Positions 4,957-11,644 of a stretch of 11,673 nucleotides of DNA are shown one piece after another. The position numbers and the translations under genes were made by a program. Numbering within the stretch: the first letter of the stretch is position 1; every line of letters begins with the position of its first letter. The notes beneath the pieces are model-generated. The model saw only the letters and a program-made list of their open reading frames with translations. It had not been told where the DNA came from and did not search any database. Source of the stretch: Baffinella frigidus (Eukaryota; Cryptophyceae; Cryptomonadales; Baffinellaceae); contig MU646404.1 in NCBI GenBank assembly GCA_026770585.1, positions 794,323-805,995 of the forward strand. Reading direction: 5' to 3'.

Positions 4957-5151
4957 TACAGGGGTACCTCGCTCATAAGAAACCGCACCCCCCCTAGGAC
5001 CACCATAGGACCCTAGGCATAGTCCTACTGTAGGGTCCTAGGGGGGGGCGGTTTCTTATCCCCCCTAGGACCACCATAGGACCCTAGGCATAGTCCTACT
5101 GTAGGGTCCTACTAGGGGGGGGCGGTTTCTTATGAGCGAGGTACCCCTGTA
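4957..5151. mobile_element. PAL near-palindromic element, copy 2 (internal duplication)
   Basis: TACAGGGGTACCTCGCTCAT ...ATGAGCGAGGTACCCCTGTA. The interior (CCCCCTAGGACCACCATAGG to GGCGGTTTCTTAT) is tandemly repeated. Flanking TA at 4957-4958 and 5150-5151 fits a TA target duplication in the C element. Confidence 0.88.
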
Positions 5152-5212
5152 GCCTCCTGGCACGCAGCGGTCGAGTTTGACAATGTGTTAAAACTTGCTT
5201 TCCCCCTTCTGC

Positions 5213-5250
5213 TTTATTACTCTCAAGCCTTGAGTTGAGTGACCCAAACA
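5213..5250 (+). repeat. Dispersed repeat shared with the first intron
   Basis: ATTACTCTCAAGCCTTGAGT TGAGTGACCCAAACA corresponds to ATTATACTCTCAAGCCTGGA GATGAGTGATCCAAACG at about 172-211. Confidence 0.75.
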
Positions 5251-5266
5251 TGGTCTGGAATCCGAG

Positions 5267-5396
5267 TACAGGGGTACCTCGCTCATAAGAAACCACCCCC
5301 CCCCCTAGGACCACCATAGGGCCCTAGAGGCATGGTCCTACATGTATTGTAGGGTCCTAGGGGGGGGCGGTTTCTTATGAGCGAGGTACCCCTGTA
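5267..5396. mobile_element. PAL near-palindromic element, copy 3
   Basis: Terminal TACAGGGGTACCTCGCTCAT AAGAAACC and its inverse at the right end; interior CTAGGACCACCATAGGGCCC ... GTAGGGTCCTAG. Confidence 0.9.
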
Positions 5397-5428
5397 GATG
5401 ACCACCACACGCTTCGGTCTCCTCACCG

Positions 5429-5555
5429 TACAGGGGTACCTCGCTCATAAGCAAGCGCCCCCCCCCCCTAGGACCACCATAGGGCCCCAGGCACGGGCCT
5501 TCTGCAGGGTCCTAGCTAGGGGGGGGCACTTTTTTTTGAGGGAGATGCCCCTGTA
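5429..5555. mobile_element. PAL near-palindromic element, copy 4 (right arm degenerate)
   Basis: Left arm TACAGGGGTACCTCGCTCAT AAGCAAGCG; right arm has decayed to TTTTTTTTGAGGGAGATGCC CCTGTA. Confidence 0.85.
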
Positions 5556-6406
5556 CCTCGCTCGGCGCGAAAGAGACACGGTGAGAGGACCTAGCGAAAG
5601 GTCACTTGGGAGGGCTCTTGGTACGGTGAAGAGGTGTTGGTGGGTCTGGCCACGGAGCCGTACGGAAACAGAGGGCGCCCGAGTGATCCCGGGTGCTATG
5701 AAGGATCGGGAGCGCGGAAGTCTTTAAGTTGATTGTTGACTTTTCGCGCTCTCCCCCCGCCTGCTAAAGTAAACTGTGTCGAGTGCCGCAACTCTCCCTC
5801 CGAGATGCATCAAGGGCGGCTGTCCACTGTAGGTCCTTTTAACTCCCACCATAGGCGGACACCGAAGCTTATCCTACAGAAAGGCCATGCTTCCTTTCGA
5901 ATCACATCAGGCCCCCCCACGCCAGGTCATAAATGGAAATTTCATTTTGCTACACGGTTTTCGAGTGAAGTTGCTTCTACCCGGGAAACACGCCATAAGT
6001 GTTGGGAATTGGAGCTCTTTGCCGCCGGAATAATAAAAATCTGTACCACGATAATGCACGCCAACACTTTTAGCGCACTCAAATCGAGGATGTGGCTGAG
6101 CCGTTTCCTTCGGCCAGGCATTCGAAAACAAATGCGCCGCCCGAGGAAACGGCTGAAACGCCAACCTCAATCTGATTCTCTCACCGCATCGGCAGGAGCC
6201 AAGCTAATAAATCACGAAATCGGAGCCTGCAGCACATGTCTGCATCCTACCCCCCCCACACACCCTCTCACTCACCCCCCCCCGCTTCACACACCCTCCC
6301 TCTGGAGTAGACCCCGCAGCGTGCCGCCCCCCCCTCGCTTACACGGCGGCTGTGTTGGGAGTGCGCCGCGCTCCCACCGCATGAAGAGCACACCGCTCTC
6401 GCCGCA
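5556..6406. other. No supported gene; contains inverted repeats
   Basis: A 231-codon plus-strand ORF (5733-6428) has no recognisable domain, ends inside PAL copy 5 and overlaps an opposite ORF, so I do not call it. Visible structure: an imperfect inverted repeat at about 5706-5755 (GGGAGCGCGGAAGTC / GACTTTTCGCGCTCTCCC), another at about 6090-6150 (AGCCGTTTCCTTCGG / CCCGAGGAAACGGCT), and pyrimidine-rich CACCCCCCC tracts at 6248-6340. CTCTCACCGCAT occurs at 6178, 6529, 6709 and 7024. Confidence 0.6.
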
Positions 6407-6593
6407 TACAGGGGTACCTCGCTCATAAGAAACCAACGCCCCCTAGGACCCTACAGTAGGGCCCTATGGTGGTCCTAGGGGGGGGGCAGTTTCTTATGAG
6501 CGAGGTACCCCTGTAAAGAGCACACCGCTCTCACCGCATAGAGAGCACAGTTAACTTCTGCTGCGGTAGGAAGGCCAGACCCACCAACACCTC
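5631..6593. repeat. Perfect 21-bp inverted repeat bounding a 963-bp segment
   Basis: GAGGTGTTGGTGGGTCTGGC C at 5631-5651 is exactly inverted at 6573-6593. The right copy directly abuts the Q element starting at 6594. The segment between includes the ORF-poor region and PAL copy 5. Confidence 0.85.
6407..6515. mobile_element. PAL near-palindromic element, copy 5
   Basis: TACAGGGGTACCTCGCTCAT ... ATGAGCGAGGTACCCCTGTA with the interior in the opposite orientation to the other copies (CTACAGTAGGGCCCTATGGT). The flanks repeat AAGAGCACACCGCTCTC (from 6384 and from 6516). Confidence 0.9.
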
Positions 6594-6697
6594 TATCCCT
6601 TAAGTGACCAGGCCTCCAAATTTGGGGGCCTGAGGTCCTAGGCTGGTCCCAGGGCCCTACGGTAGGGCGTATGAGCCTACTGGGCACTTAAGGGATA
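6594..6697. mobile_element. Family Q inverted-repeat element
   Basis: TATCCCTTAAGTGACCAGGC left and GCCTACTGGGCACTTAAGGG ATA right; interior GAGGTCCTAGGCTGGTCCCA GGGCCCTACGGTAGGGCG. Confidence 0.82.
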
Positions 6698-6718
6698 CCA
6701 CACAGATCTCTCACCGCA

Positions 6719-6840
6719 TGCAGGGGTACCTCGGCTCATAAGAAAGCGCCCCCCCCCCAGGACCACCATAGGGCCCTAGGCATACGCCTACTGTAGGGTC
6801 CTGGCAGGAGGCGGTTTCTCATGAGCGAGGTACCCCTGTA
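6719..6840. mobile_element. PAL near-palindromic element, copy 6
   Basis: TGCAGGGGTACCTCGGCTCA TAAG ... CATGAGCGAGGTACCCCTGT A. Its right TA is shared with the start of a family C fragment. Confidence 0.87.
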
Positions 6841-6907
6841 CCACACGAGGCTAACTATGCGAACAGAATAAATGTCGATTGTAAACGTGTGTAGTAATTT
6901 TCAGATG
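6839..6907. mobile_element. Family C element, left arm fragment
   Basis: TACCACACGAGGCTAACTAT GCGAACAGAATAAATGTCGA matches the left end of the copy at 9932; no right arm follows. The inner part (TGTGTAGTAATTTTCA) resembles an arm of family A. Confidence 0.7.
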
Positions 6908-6951
6908 AAAAGCAGCGACTTTACACAGGTCGCATGTCGGCATGCTGGTCC

Positions 6952-7011
6952 TCGACGCCTACTGTAGGGTCCTAGGAGGAGGCGGTTTCTTATGAGCGAG
7001 GTACCCCTGTA
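6952..7011. mobile_element. PAL element, right half only
   Basis: CCTACTGTAGGGTCCTAGGA GGAGGCGGTTTCTTATGAGC GAGGTACCCCTGTA. The left half is missing; instead CGCATGTCGGCATGCTGGTC CTC precedes it, which recurs at about 7053-7075. Confidence 0.8.
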
Positions 7012-7092
7012 GCGTGCACGTCTCTCTCACCGCATCGGTAGGAGCCTGCGGCGCATGTCGGCATGCTGGTCCTCAACGTGCGATCCCGCCGC

Positions 7093-7740
7093 GGAACTGC
7101 GGTTGGGGTTCGGGTTTAGAATTTAGGGTTTCGAGTGAAGGTTTTATGATTCATGGGTTGGGGTTTAGGGTGCAGGGGTTGGGGGGTTGGGGTTTGGGGG
7201 TTCGGGTTTGGGTTTTGGGGTTTGGGGTTTGGGGTTTGGGGTTTGGGTTTTGGGGTTTGGGGTTTAGGGTTTAGGGTTGAAGTTTGAAGGTGTAGGTTTT
7301 ATGATTCGCAGGTTGGGGTTGAGGGTGCAGGGTTGAAGGTTCAAGAGTGCGGCGGAGCTGCGCGCGTTTGGGGTTTGGGGGTTAGGGTTTCGGATGTATG
7401 TTTTATGATTCATTGGTTTGGGTTTAGGGTTTGGAGTGTAGGGTGTAGGGTGTAGGGTGTAGGGTTTAGGATTTAGGGTTTAGGGTTTAGAGTTTCGGGT
7501 TTGGGGTGCAGTAGGGTTTCGGGTTTAGGGGTTTAGGGGTTTAGGGGGTTCGGGTTTAGGGGTTGGGTTTTAGGGTTTAGGGTTTAGGGTTTAGGGTTTA
7601 GGGTTTAGGGTTTAGGGTTTAGGGTTTAGGGTTTAGGGTTTAGTGTTTGGGGCTTGGGGTTTGAGTTTGGGTTTTAGGGTTTGGTGTGGGGTCCAGGGTT
7701 CAGGGTTTAGAGTTTAGGGGTGCTGCGGAGCCGCGAGCGA
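7093..7740 (+). repeat. Interstitial TTTAGGG-type block, mosaic of heptamers
   Basis: Ten perfect TTTAGGG units at 7569-7638, four TGTAGGG at 7437-7464 and TTTGGGG-rich sequence at 7180-7262. A higher-order unit containing GTTTTATGATTC recurs at 7141, 7296 and 7400, and a GCGGAGCTGCG/GCGGAGCCGCG motif recurs near 7354 and 7726. G-rich on the plus strand. No gene. Confidence 0.9.
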
Positions 7741-7761
7741 GGGGGAGAGGGTCACAGACAG

Positions 7762-7879
7762 AGGGGGACCAAAACGGGCATCGAAAGTTACTACACAAAC
7801 GCTTTACTATTACTAGCATGCGCCTTATGTGTAGTAGATTTCTTTGCCCAGTTCCACTTCATTAAATGATGTCCCCGGA
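7762..7879. mobile_element. Family A inverted-repeat element, copy 2
   Basis: Core GGGCATCGAAAGTTACTACA CA ... TGTGTAGTAGATTTCTTTGC CC with loop AACGCTTTACTATTACTAGC. The right end ATTAAATGATGTCCCCGGA matches the ends of copy 4; the left arm appears to have a deletion. Confidence 0.7.
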
Positions 7880-7893
7880 ACAATCCGTCACCT

Positions 7894-8034
7894 ACCACAC
7901 GGTGGACTACGAACCTTTCATCAAAAGTCAACTCACCTGAAGACAATTAACTTTAAGGATTTTTTCAATGCAAATTGGTCACGTAACACCCGGAATCCCA
8001 GCCCCAACAAAACCCTGGAAGCCCACTGTGTGGT
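7894..8034 (+). mobile_element. Family B inverted-repeat element, forward copy
   Basis: ACCACACGGTGGACTACGAA left and GGAAGCCCACTGTGTGGT right are imperfect inverted copies. The interior (CCTTTCATCAAAAGTCAACT ... ACTTTAAGGATTTTTTCAAT) matches the reverse complement of 9622-9764. An ORF of 114 codons reads through it and is not considered a gene. Confidence 0.72.
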
Positions 8035-8365
8035 GCACGAACCAATTTCATTTGGGGACATAACAGAATCTGGTGTGTATCTTACGGTTTCCAACGTCGA
8101 AGATAAGGGTGGATATGCTATTTTAGGCATAACAACAAGGCTAAGAAGAGTGTATTCACCCACAGACTCTGATATGTTCCGAGATTAAATTCCTGTGACG
8201 TATCGCGTCTACCTAATTCCGGCATTCCGTATCACCCTGCCGTATTGGATAAGGCAACGAAAAGGTGGCCCAACTCGGGCCGAAGATCCCGGATCCCATA
8301 GCCCGCTGTGTGTGGATTGCATGCGGTAGCACCCTACGGAACGATTTTCACTTGATTAAATGAAA
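8035..8365. other. No gene seen; isolated family B end
   Basis: At about 8299-8318, AGCCCGCTGTGTGTGG is a family B end in right-hand orientation with no clear partner. TTGATTAAATGA near 8352 resembles the end of family A copy 4. The rest is unassigned. Confidence 0.45.
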
Positions 8366-8435
8366 CCCTACACCCTACACCCTACACCCTACACCCTACA
8401 CCCTACACCCTACACCCTGCACCCTACACCCTACA
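8366..8435 (-). repeat. CCCTACA heptamer array
   Basis: Ten units of CCCTACA (one CCCTGCA), the complement of the TGTAGGG variant at 7437-7464. C-rich on the plus strand, opposite to the neighbouring telomere-like blocks. Confidence 0.95.
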
Positions 8436-8552
8436 CTCCACACCCTAAGCAATTAGGCCGACGCAAGACGACATCTACCCTAACCACACAGCATACTACA
8501 AAGGGATATCGTGAATACCCCATAATTTATGTATGATATGTACCGAGGTTGG

Positions 8553-8572
8553 TCACGCCACTCGAGGCGTGA
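8553..8572. repeat. Small hairpin GGTCACGCC
   Basis: TCACGCC, loop ACTCGA, GGCGTGA: perfect 7-bp stem preceded by TTGG, resembling the GTTTGGTCACG palindromes at 4842 and 8626. Confidence 0.6.
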
Positions 8573-8625
8573 AGGGGGGGTATTTTAAAAGTGGGGCTGT
8601 TGAAATTTGTACCAGTCACGGGCGG

Positions 8626-8671
8626 GTTTGGTCACGTACCTCCCGTATATACGGGAGATCCGTGACCAAAC
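8626..8671. repeat. 46-bp near-perfect palindrome
   Basis: GTTTGGTCACGTACCTCCCG TAT | ATACGGGAGATCCGTGACCA AAC: 21 of 23 arm positions pair, no spacer. The arm start equals that of the inverted repeat at 4842-4906. A GTGGGG(C/T)TGT...AAATTTGTACCAG segment just upstream (8591-8615) recurs at about 9252-9276. Confidence 0.85.
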
Positions 8672-8694
8672 GCGACTACTTGTGTGAAAATTAC

Positions 8695-8799
8695 TATCCC
8701 TTAAGTGGCCAGTAGGCTCATACGCCCTACCGTAGCGTCCTAGGACCTGCCTAAGACCTCTTGGTGGTCAAATTTGACCACCTGACCACTTGAGGGATA
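8695..8799. mobile_element. Family Q inverted-repeat element (empty-site reference)
   Basis: TATCCCTTAAGTGGCCAGTA ... CTGACCACTTGAGGGATA. It contains the uninterrupted sequence TAGGACCTGCCTAAGACCTC that is split by a C element in the copy at 9805. Confidence 0.85.
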
Positions 8800-8880
8800 C
8801 ACCACCCCACTTGTAACGGAGCCCCGGTTTTGAAATCGTCACATTTCTGGCCTCGTATGGCGTACCTCGAGCTTATTTGT

Positions 8881-9110
8881 ATTGTAGAAATGGGCTCCGC
8901 GCGGAATTTTCGAACGTCAGGTAAGGAGGTCAGGATCACCAAAAAATCGATTTCCCCCGTTTTGTGACATGTTACGAGTGTTTTATTCTATTTTAGGCAT
9001 TTCACCCATGCCTAAGATAGCATAAAAGTTGATTTTCGAATTTTTATTATTATCATATTTCCTGATCTCCTGACCTGACCTTGATTCCGCGCGGAGCCCA
9101 TTTCTACAAT
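8881..9110. mobile_element. Family R inverted-repeat element, copy 2
   Basis: ATTGTAGAAATGGGCTCCGC GCGGAAT left and ATTCCGCGCGGAGCCCATTT CTACAAT right, exactly inverted over about 27 bases. Internal TTTTAGGCATTTCACCCATG CCTAAGATAGCATAAAA is a second nested hairpin, also present in copy 1 as CTATCTTAGGCATGG. Non-coding. Confidence 0.88.
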
Positions 9111-9412
9111 ATCAGGAATTTAACATGCGGATATTAATTTTGTTTTCTGGTACAAACAACCTGGAAACCTCGAAAATTTCCAATCCCGAAATCGGACATC
9201 TTCCCAGAACCCCTCTACCCACTCGAGAACGCTAGAGGGGCTTATTTACATGTGGGGTTGTAAAAATTTGTACCAGGATAAGGTGTTCCAACCTCGTAAC
9301 CGTCCTAACCAGGGCTTCAGTGGCTCCAAGGGCAATGAAAGTTACTACACAAATGCTACACATAAAATTATCTTGATTTTAAATAGGCCCCTCTTGCATT
9401 CTCGTGTGGTAC
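9111..9412. other. No gene; hairpin, family A fragment and family C end
   Basis: CCCCTCTA / TAGAGGGG hairpin (9210-9240). AAGGGCAATGAAAGTTACTA CACAAATGCT (9328-9357) is the left core of a family A element without its right arm. CTCGTGTGGTA ending at 9411 is a family C right end, adjoining a family B left end. Confidence 0.55.
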
Positions 9413-9574
9413 CCACACAGCGGGCTACGCAGGAAAAAAATGGTCAAATCCAAGGCATTTCCCCTTACCTTATCTGTAGGAACTCCCCCTATGTCCACAC
9501 TGATGGCCTACCGTAGGGTCCTAGGTCTTATCGCTTATGGGTTATTCGAAATCCCTTCGAACTCCGCTGTGTGG
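9413..9574. mobile_element. Family B-like inverted-repeat element
   Basis: CCACACAGCGGGCTACGCAG left and CTTCGAACTCCGCTGTGTGG right. The left interior (AAATGGTCAAATCCAAGGCA TTTCCCC) resembles 10993-11018. The middle holds GGCCTACCGTAGGGTCCTAG GTC, a PAL/Q-type motif. Confidence 0.6.
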
Positions 9575-9621
9575 AGTGGAACTCGCCCTGGACACATAAC
9601 GTCAAATAACGTCGTTCCTAG

Positions 9622-9764
9622 CCACACGGTGGGCTTCGACGCTTTCGGGACCCCTAGATATAACGGTGACGAGACCAAATCTGCATTAGTAAAATCCTTA
9701 AAGCTAACTGCCCACAGGCGAAGTCGACGTTTGATGAAGGGGCCTTCGGAAGTCCAATGTGTGG
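9622..9764 (-). mobile_element. Family B inverted-repeat element, reverse copy
   Basis: CCACACGGTGGGCTTCGACG left and GGAAGTCCAATGTGTGGT right. Read on the minus strand, CCTTCATCAAACGTCGACTT ... AGCTTTAAGGATTTTACTAA matches the interior of the copy at 7894. A 126-codon ORF overlapping it is not considered a gene. Confidence 0.72.
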
Positions 9765-9804
9765 TAACTCACCTGGGAAAATAATCTCATTCGGGTTATG
9801 GGGC

Positions 9805-10148
9805 TATCTCTGAAGTGGCGAGTAGGCCTCATACACACTACCGTAGGGCCCTAGGACCTGCCTACCACACACTACCGAGGGCCCTAGGACCTGCCTACCA
9901 TACACTACCGTAGGGCCCTAGGACCTGCCTACCACACGAGGCTACCCATGCGAAAAGAATAAATGGACGTTTTGGGGGTTTGTGGGAAAGCCTGCACGGA
10001 AAGCGTGCATGTACGTGAACAATTCCTGACTTTTGGAGTGTTTCCTGGGCAATAATCCAATAATTGACTTACGAACCTGTTCGCATAGATAGCCTCGTGT
10101 GGTAGGACCTCTTGGCGGTCTATTTTGACCGCCTCACCACTTAAGGTG
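9805..10148. mobile_element. Family Q element interrupted by a family C element
   Basis: Left TATCTCTGAAGTGGCGAGTA; right GGTCTATTTTGACCGCCTCA CCACTTAAGG. The C copy sits inside at a TA. Before the insertion point a roughly 34-bp unit (ACTACCGTAGGGCCCTAGGA CCTGCCTACCACAC) is present three times (9855-9931). Confidence 0.8.
9932..10102. mobile_element. Family C inverted-repeat element, intact 171 bp
   Basis: CCACACGAGGCTACCCATGC GAA left and TTCGCATAGATAGCCTCGTG TGG right, inverted with few mismatches, flanked by TA on both sides (9930-9931 and 10103-10104). Non-coding. Confidence 0.9.
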
Positions 10149-10193
10149 CAGGCCTACTGTAGGGTCCTGGGGGGGTGCGCCTCCTTAAGTAGG
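10149..10193. repeat. PAL-like fragment between two Q elements
   Basis: GGCCTACTGTAGGGTCCTGG GGGGGTGCGCCTCCTTA resembles the right interior of PAL elements, without the TACCCCTGTA end. Confidence 0.5.
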
Positions 10194-10297
10194 TGTCCCT
10201 CAAGTGCCCATAGGGTGAATATTCTCCCCAACTCTCCATAGGCAGGTCCTCGGGTCCTACCATAGGGCGTATACGGCTACTGGGCACTTGCGGGATA
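10194..10297. mobile_element. Family Q inverted-repeat element (diverged)
   Basis: GTGTCCCTCAAGTGCCCATA left and TACTGGGCACTTGCGGGATA right; interior AGGCAGGTCCTCGGGTCCTA CCATAGGGCG. Confidence 0.75.
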
Positions 10298-10345
10298 CCC
10301 TGAAGACATTCAGGTTATGGGGCTCACCTTATCCCATGCCATCAG

Positions 10346-10516
10346 GGTTTAGGGTTCAGGGTTCGGGGTTTAGGGTTTAGGGTTTGAGGTTTAGGGTTTA
10401 GGGTCTGATGTTTAGGGTTCAGGATTCAGGGTTTAGGGTTTGAGGTTCAGGGGTAAGGGTTCAGGGGTTAGGGTTCAGGGGTGAGGGTGTGGGGTTCAGG
10501 GGTAAGATTTTAGGGT

Positions 10517-10548
<32 letters not shown>

Positions 10549-10728
10549 GAGTTAGGGTTCAGGGGTTAGCGTGTGGGGTTCAGGGGAAAGATTTTAGGGT
10601 TCAGGGTTCAGGGTTCAGGGGTAAGGGTTCCGGGTTTAGGATTTAGTGTTCAGGATTTAGGGTTTTAGGATTTAGGGTTTAACCTGAAGGGTTGAACTTT
10701 AGGATTTAGGGATTAGGATTTAGGGTTT
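10346..10728 (+). repeat. Telomere-like block, TTTAGGG/TTCAGGG/TTGAGGG variants
   Basis: Degenerate period-7 sequence; four perfect TTGAGGG units at 10516-10543 and many GGGTTCAGGGGT units. The last part has GGATTTAGGG. No gene. Confidence 0.88.
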
Positions 10729-11110
10729 AACCTGAAGGCGACCTGGGAACCTATCTGATTCGCGAGGGTGGCGACCATGCCGAACACCTGCCATTCGGGT
10801 TTGGGGTTTGGGGTTTGGGGTGTGGGGTTTGGGGTGTGGGCTTGGTGTTTGGTGTTTGATGTTTGGTGTTATCGAACACTCCTCGTTTTGCTTGCTGCCG
10901 GAGCGTGCATCGGAAACGTCTCCCCACAGCTCTCGACTGGCACCTCTCTCTACAATCCCCTACCAACCACACAGCGGGCTATGCAGGGTTTTCCTGCTAG
11001 ATTTAAGCCATTTCCCGTCTCCCCACAACCTGAAGGCGACCTGGGAACCTATCTGATTTGCGAGGGTTGCGACCATGCCGAACACCTGCCGTTAGCGTTT
11101 GGGGTTTGGG
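10729..11110 (+). repeat. 70-bp direct repeat pair, 298 bp apart, each followed by GGTTTGG heptamers
   Basis: AACCTGAAGGCGACCTGGGA ACCTATCTGATT at 10729 and 11027, continuing through GCGACCATGCCGAACACCTG CC. Each copy runs into GTTTGGGGTTTGGGG repeats. The spacer (10870-11026) contains a family B left end (ACCACACAGCGGGCTATGC at 10967) but no recognised gene. Confidence 0.85.
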
Positions 11111-11145
11111 GGTTGGGATGTGGGGTTTGGGGTTTGGGGGTAGGG

Positions 11146-11236
11146 TTTGGTGTTTGGTGTTTGGTGTTTGGTGTTTGGTGATTGGTGTTTGGTGTTTGGT
11201 GTTTGGTGTTTGGTGTTTGGTGTTTGGTGTTTGGTG
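11146..11236 (+). repeat. TTTGGTG heptamer array
   Basis: Thirteen TTTGGTG units with one T-to-A change, preceded by GGGGTTT-rich sequence from 11098. Same period as the telomere-like blocks. Confidence 0.95.
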
Positions 11237-11272
11237 CCACCCACCCAGAATCGTCGACTTGACAATATCACG

Positions 11273-11401
11273 TGGAAACACTTTTAACCTATGAACTTGG
11301 ATTCAATCAAAATTACTACTCGTTTGCTTTAATATTACTAATAAAGATCGTTATGTGTAGTAAATTTCACTGAACCAAGTTTATAAATTAAAGTGTTCCC
11401 A
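11273..11401. mobile_element. Family A inverted-repeat element, copy 3
   Basis: TGGAAACACTTTTAACCTAT GAACTTGG left; CCAAGTTTATAAATTAAAGT GTTCCCA right; inner arms AATTACTAC / GTAGTAAATTT; loop TTTAATATTACTAATAAAG as in copy 1. Confidence 0.75.
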
Positions 11402-11507
11402 TAGGAAATAGTCCGCCAACCCGGCTGAGGCAGAGCGGGGTAGTGGAGGGTTCAAGGGAAATAAAGAACCGCGAAGTGTATTCGATAAGGTAGTGGTGAC
11501 GGTTTAA
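11402..11507. other. Unassigned spacer
   Basis: Nothing recognised between two family A elements. Confidence 0.5.
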
Positions 11508-11644
11508 TCCGGGGATATCATTTAGTTTAATGAAAATGGGAAAAGAAATTTACTACACACACGGCGGCGCATACTAGTAATAGTCAAGCATTTGTGTAGT
11601 AAATTTCGTTACCCATTTTTATTTGATTAAATACGTGTCCCGGA
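11508..11644. mobile_element. Family A inverted-repeat element, copy 4 (reverse)
   Basis: TCCGGGGATATCATTTAGTT TAATGAAAATGGG left; CCCATTTTTATTTGATTAAA TACGTGTCCCGGA right; inner arms GAAATTTACTACACA / TGTGTAGTAAATTTCG. The loop read on the minus strand is GCTTGACTATTACTAGTATG, like copy 2. Confidence 0.82.

Larger units (their letters stand above)
4775..5164. mobile_element. Family C element interrupted by PAL copy 2
   Basis: Left arm CGCACGAGGCTATCTGTGCG AACAGAATAAATGCCGG; right arm CGACTTTTATTCTGTTCGCA then, beyond the inserted PAL, TAGCCTCCTGGCAC. It corresponds to the intact C copy at 9932-10102. GCCTCCTGGCACG occurs on both sides (4762-4774 and 5152-5164). Confidence 0.65.

Noticed and set aside
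5733-6428. 231-codon plus-strand ORF
   Set aside because: No domain or motif recognised, composition changes along its length, an opposite-strand ORF overlaps it, and it ends inside a PAL transposon.
7569-7638. True chromosome end
   Set aside because: The array is only ten units long and is followed by 4 kb of other sequence, so it is interstitial in this window.
7844-8188. 114-codon ORF, considered as a viral-type or novel protein next to the TATTACTA loop
   Set aside because: It runs through the end of a family A element and all of a family B element; the similar sequence at 9622-9764 is in reverse orientation, so the likeness is DNA-level repeat homology.
9404-9784. 126-codon ORF
   Set aside because: Spans two family B-type elements and a PAL/Q motif; no protein family recognised.
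9855-9931. Possible CRISPR-like array
   Set aside because: Three adjacent units without unique spacers inside a transposon; a plain tandem duplication in a eukaryotic context.
10751-11294. ORFs with GFGVWG or TPNTKHQ repeats
   Set aside because: Simple translation of heptamer arrays in several frames on both strands.
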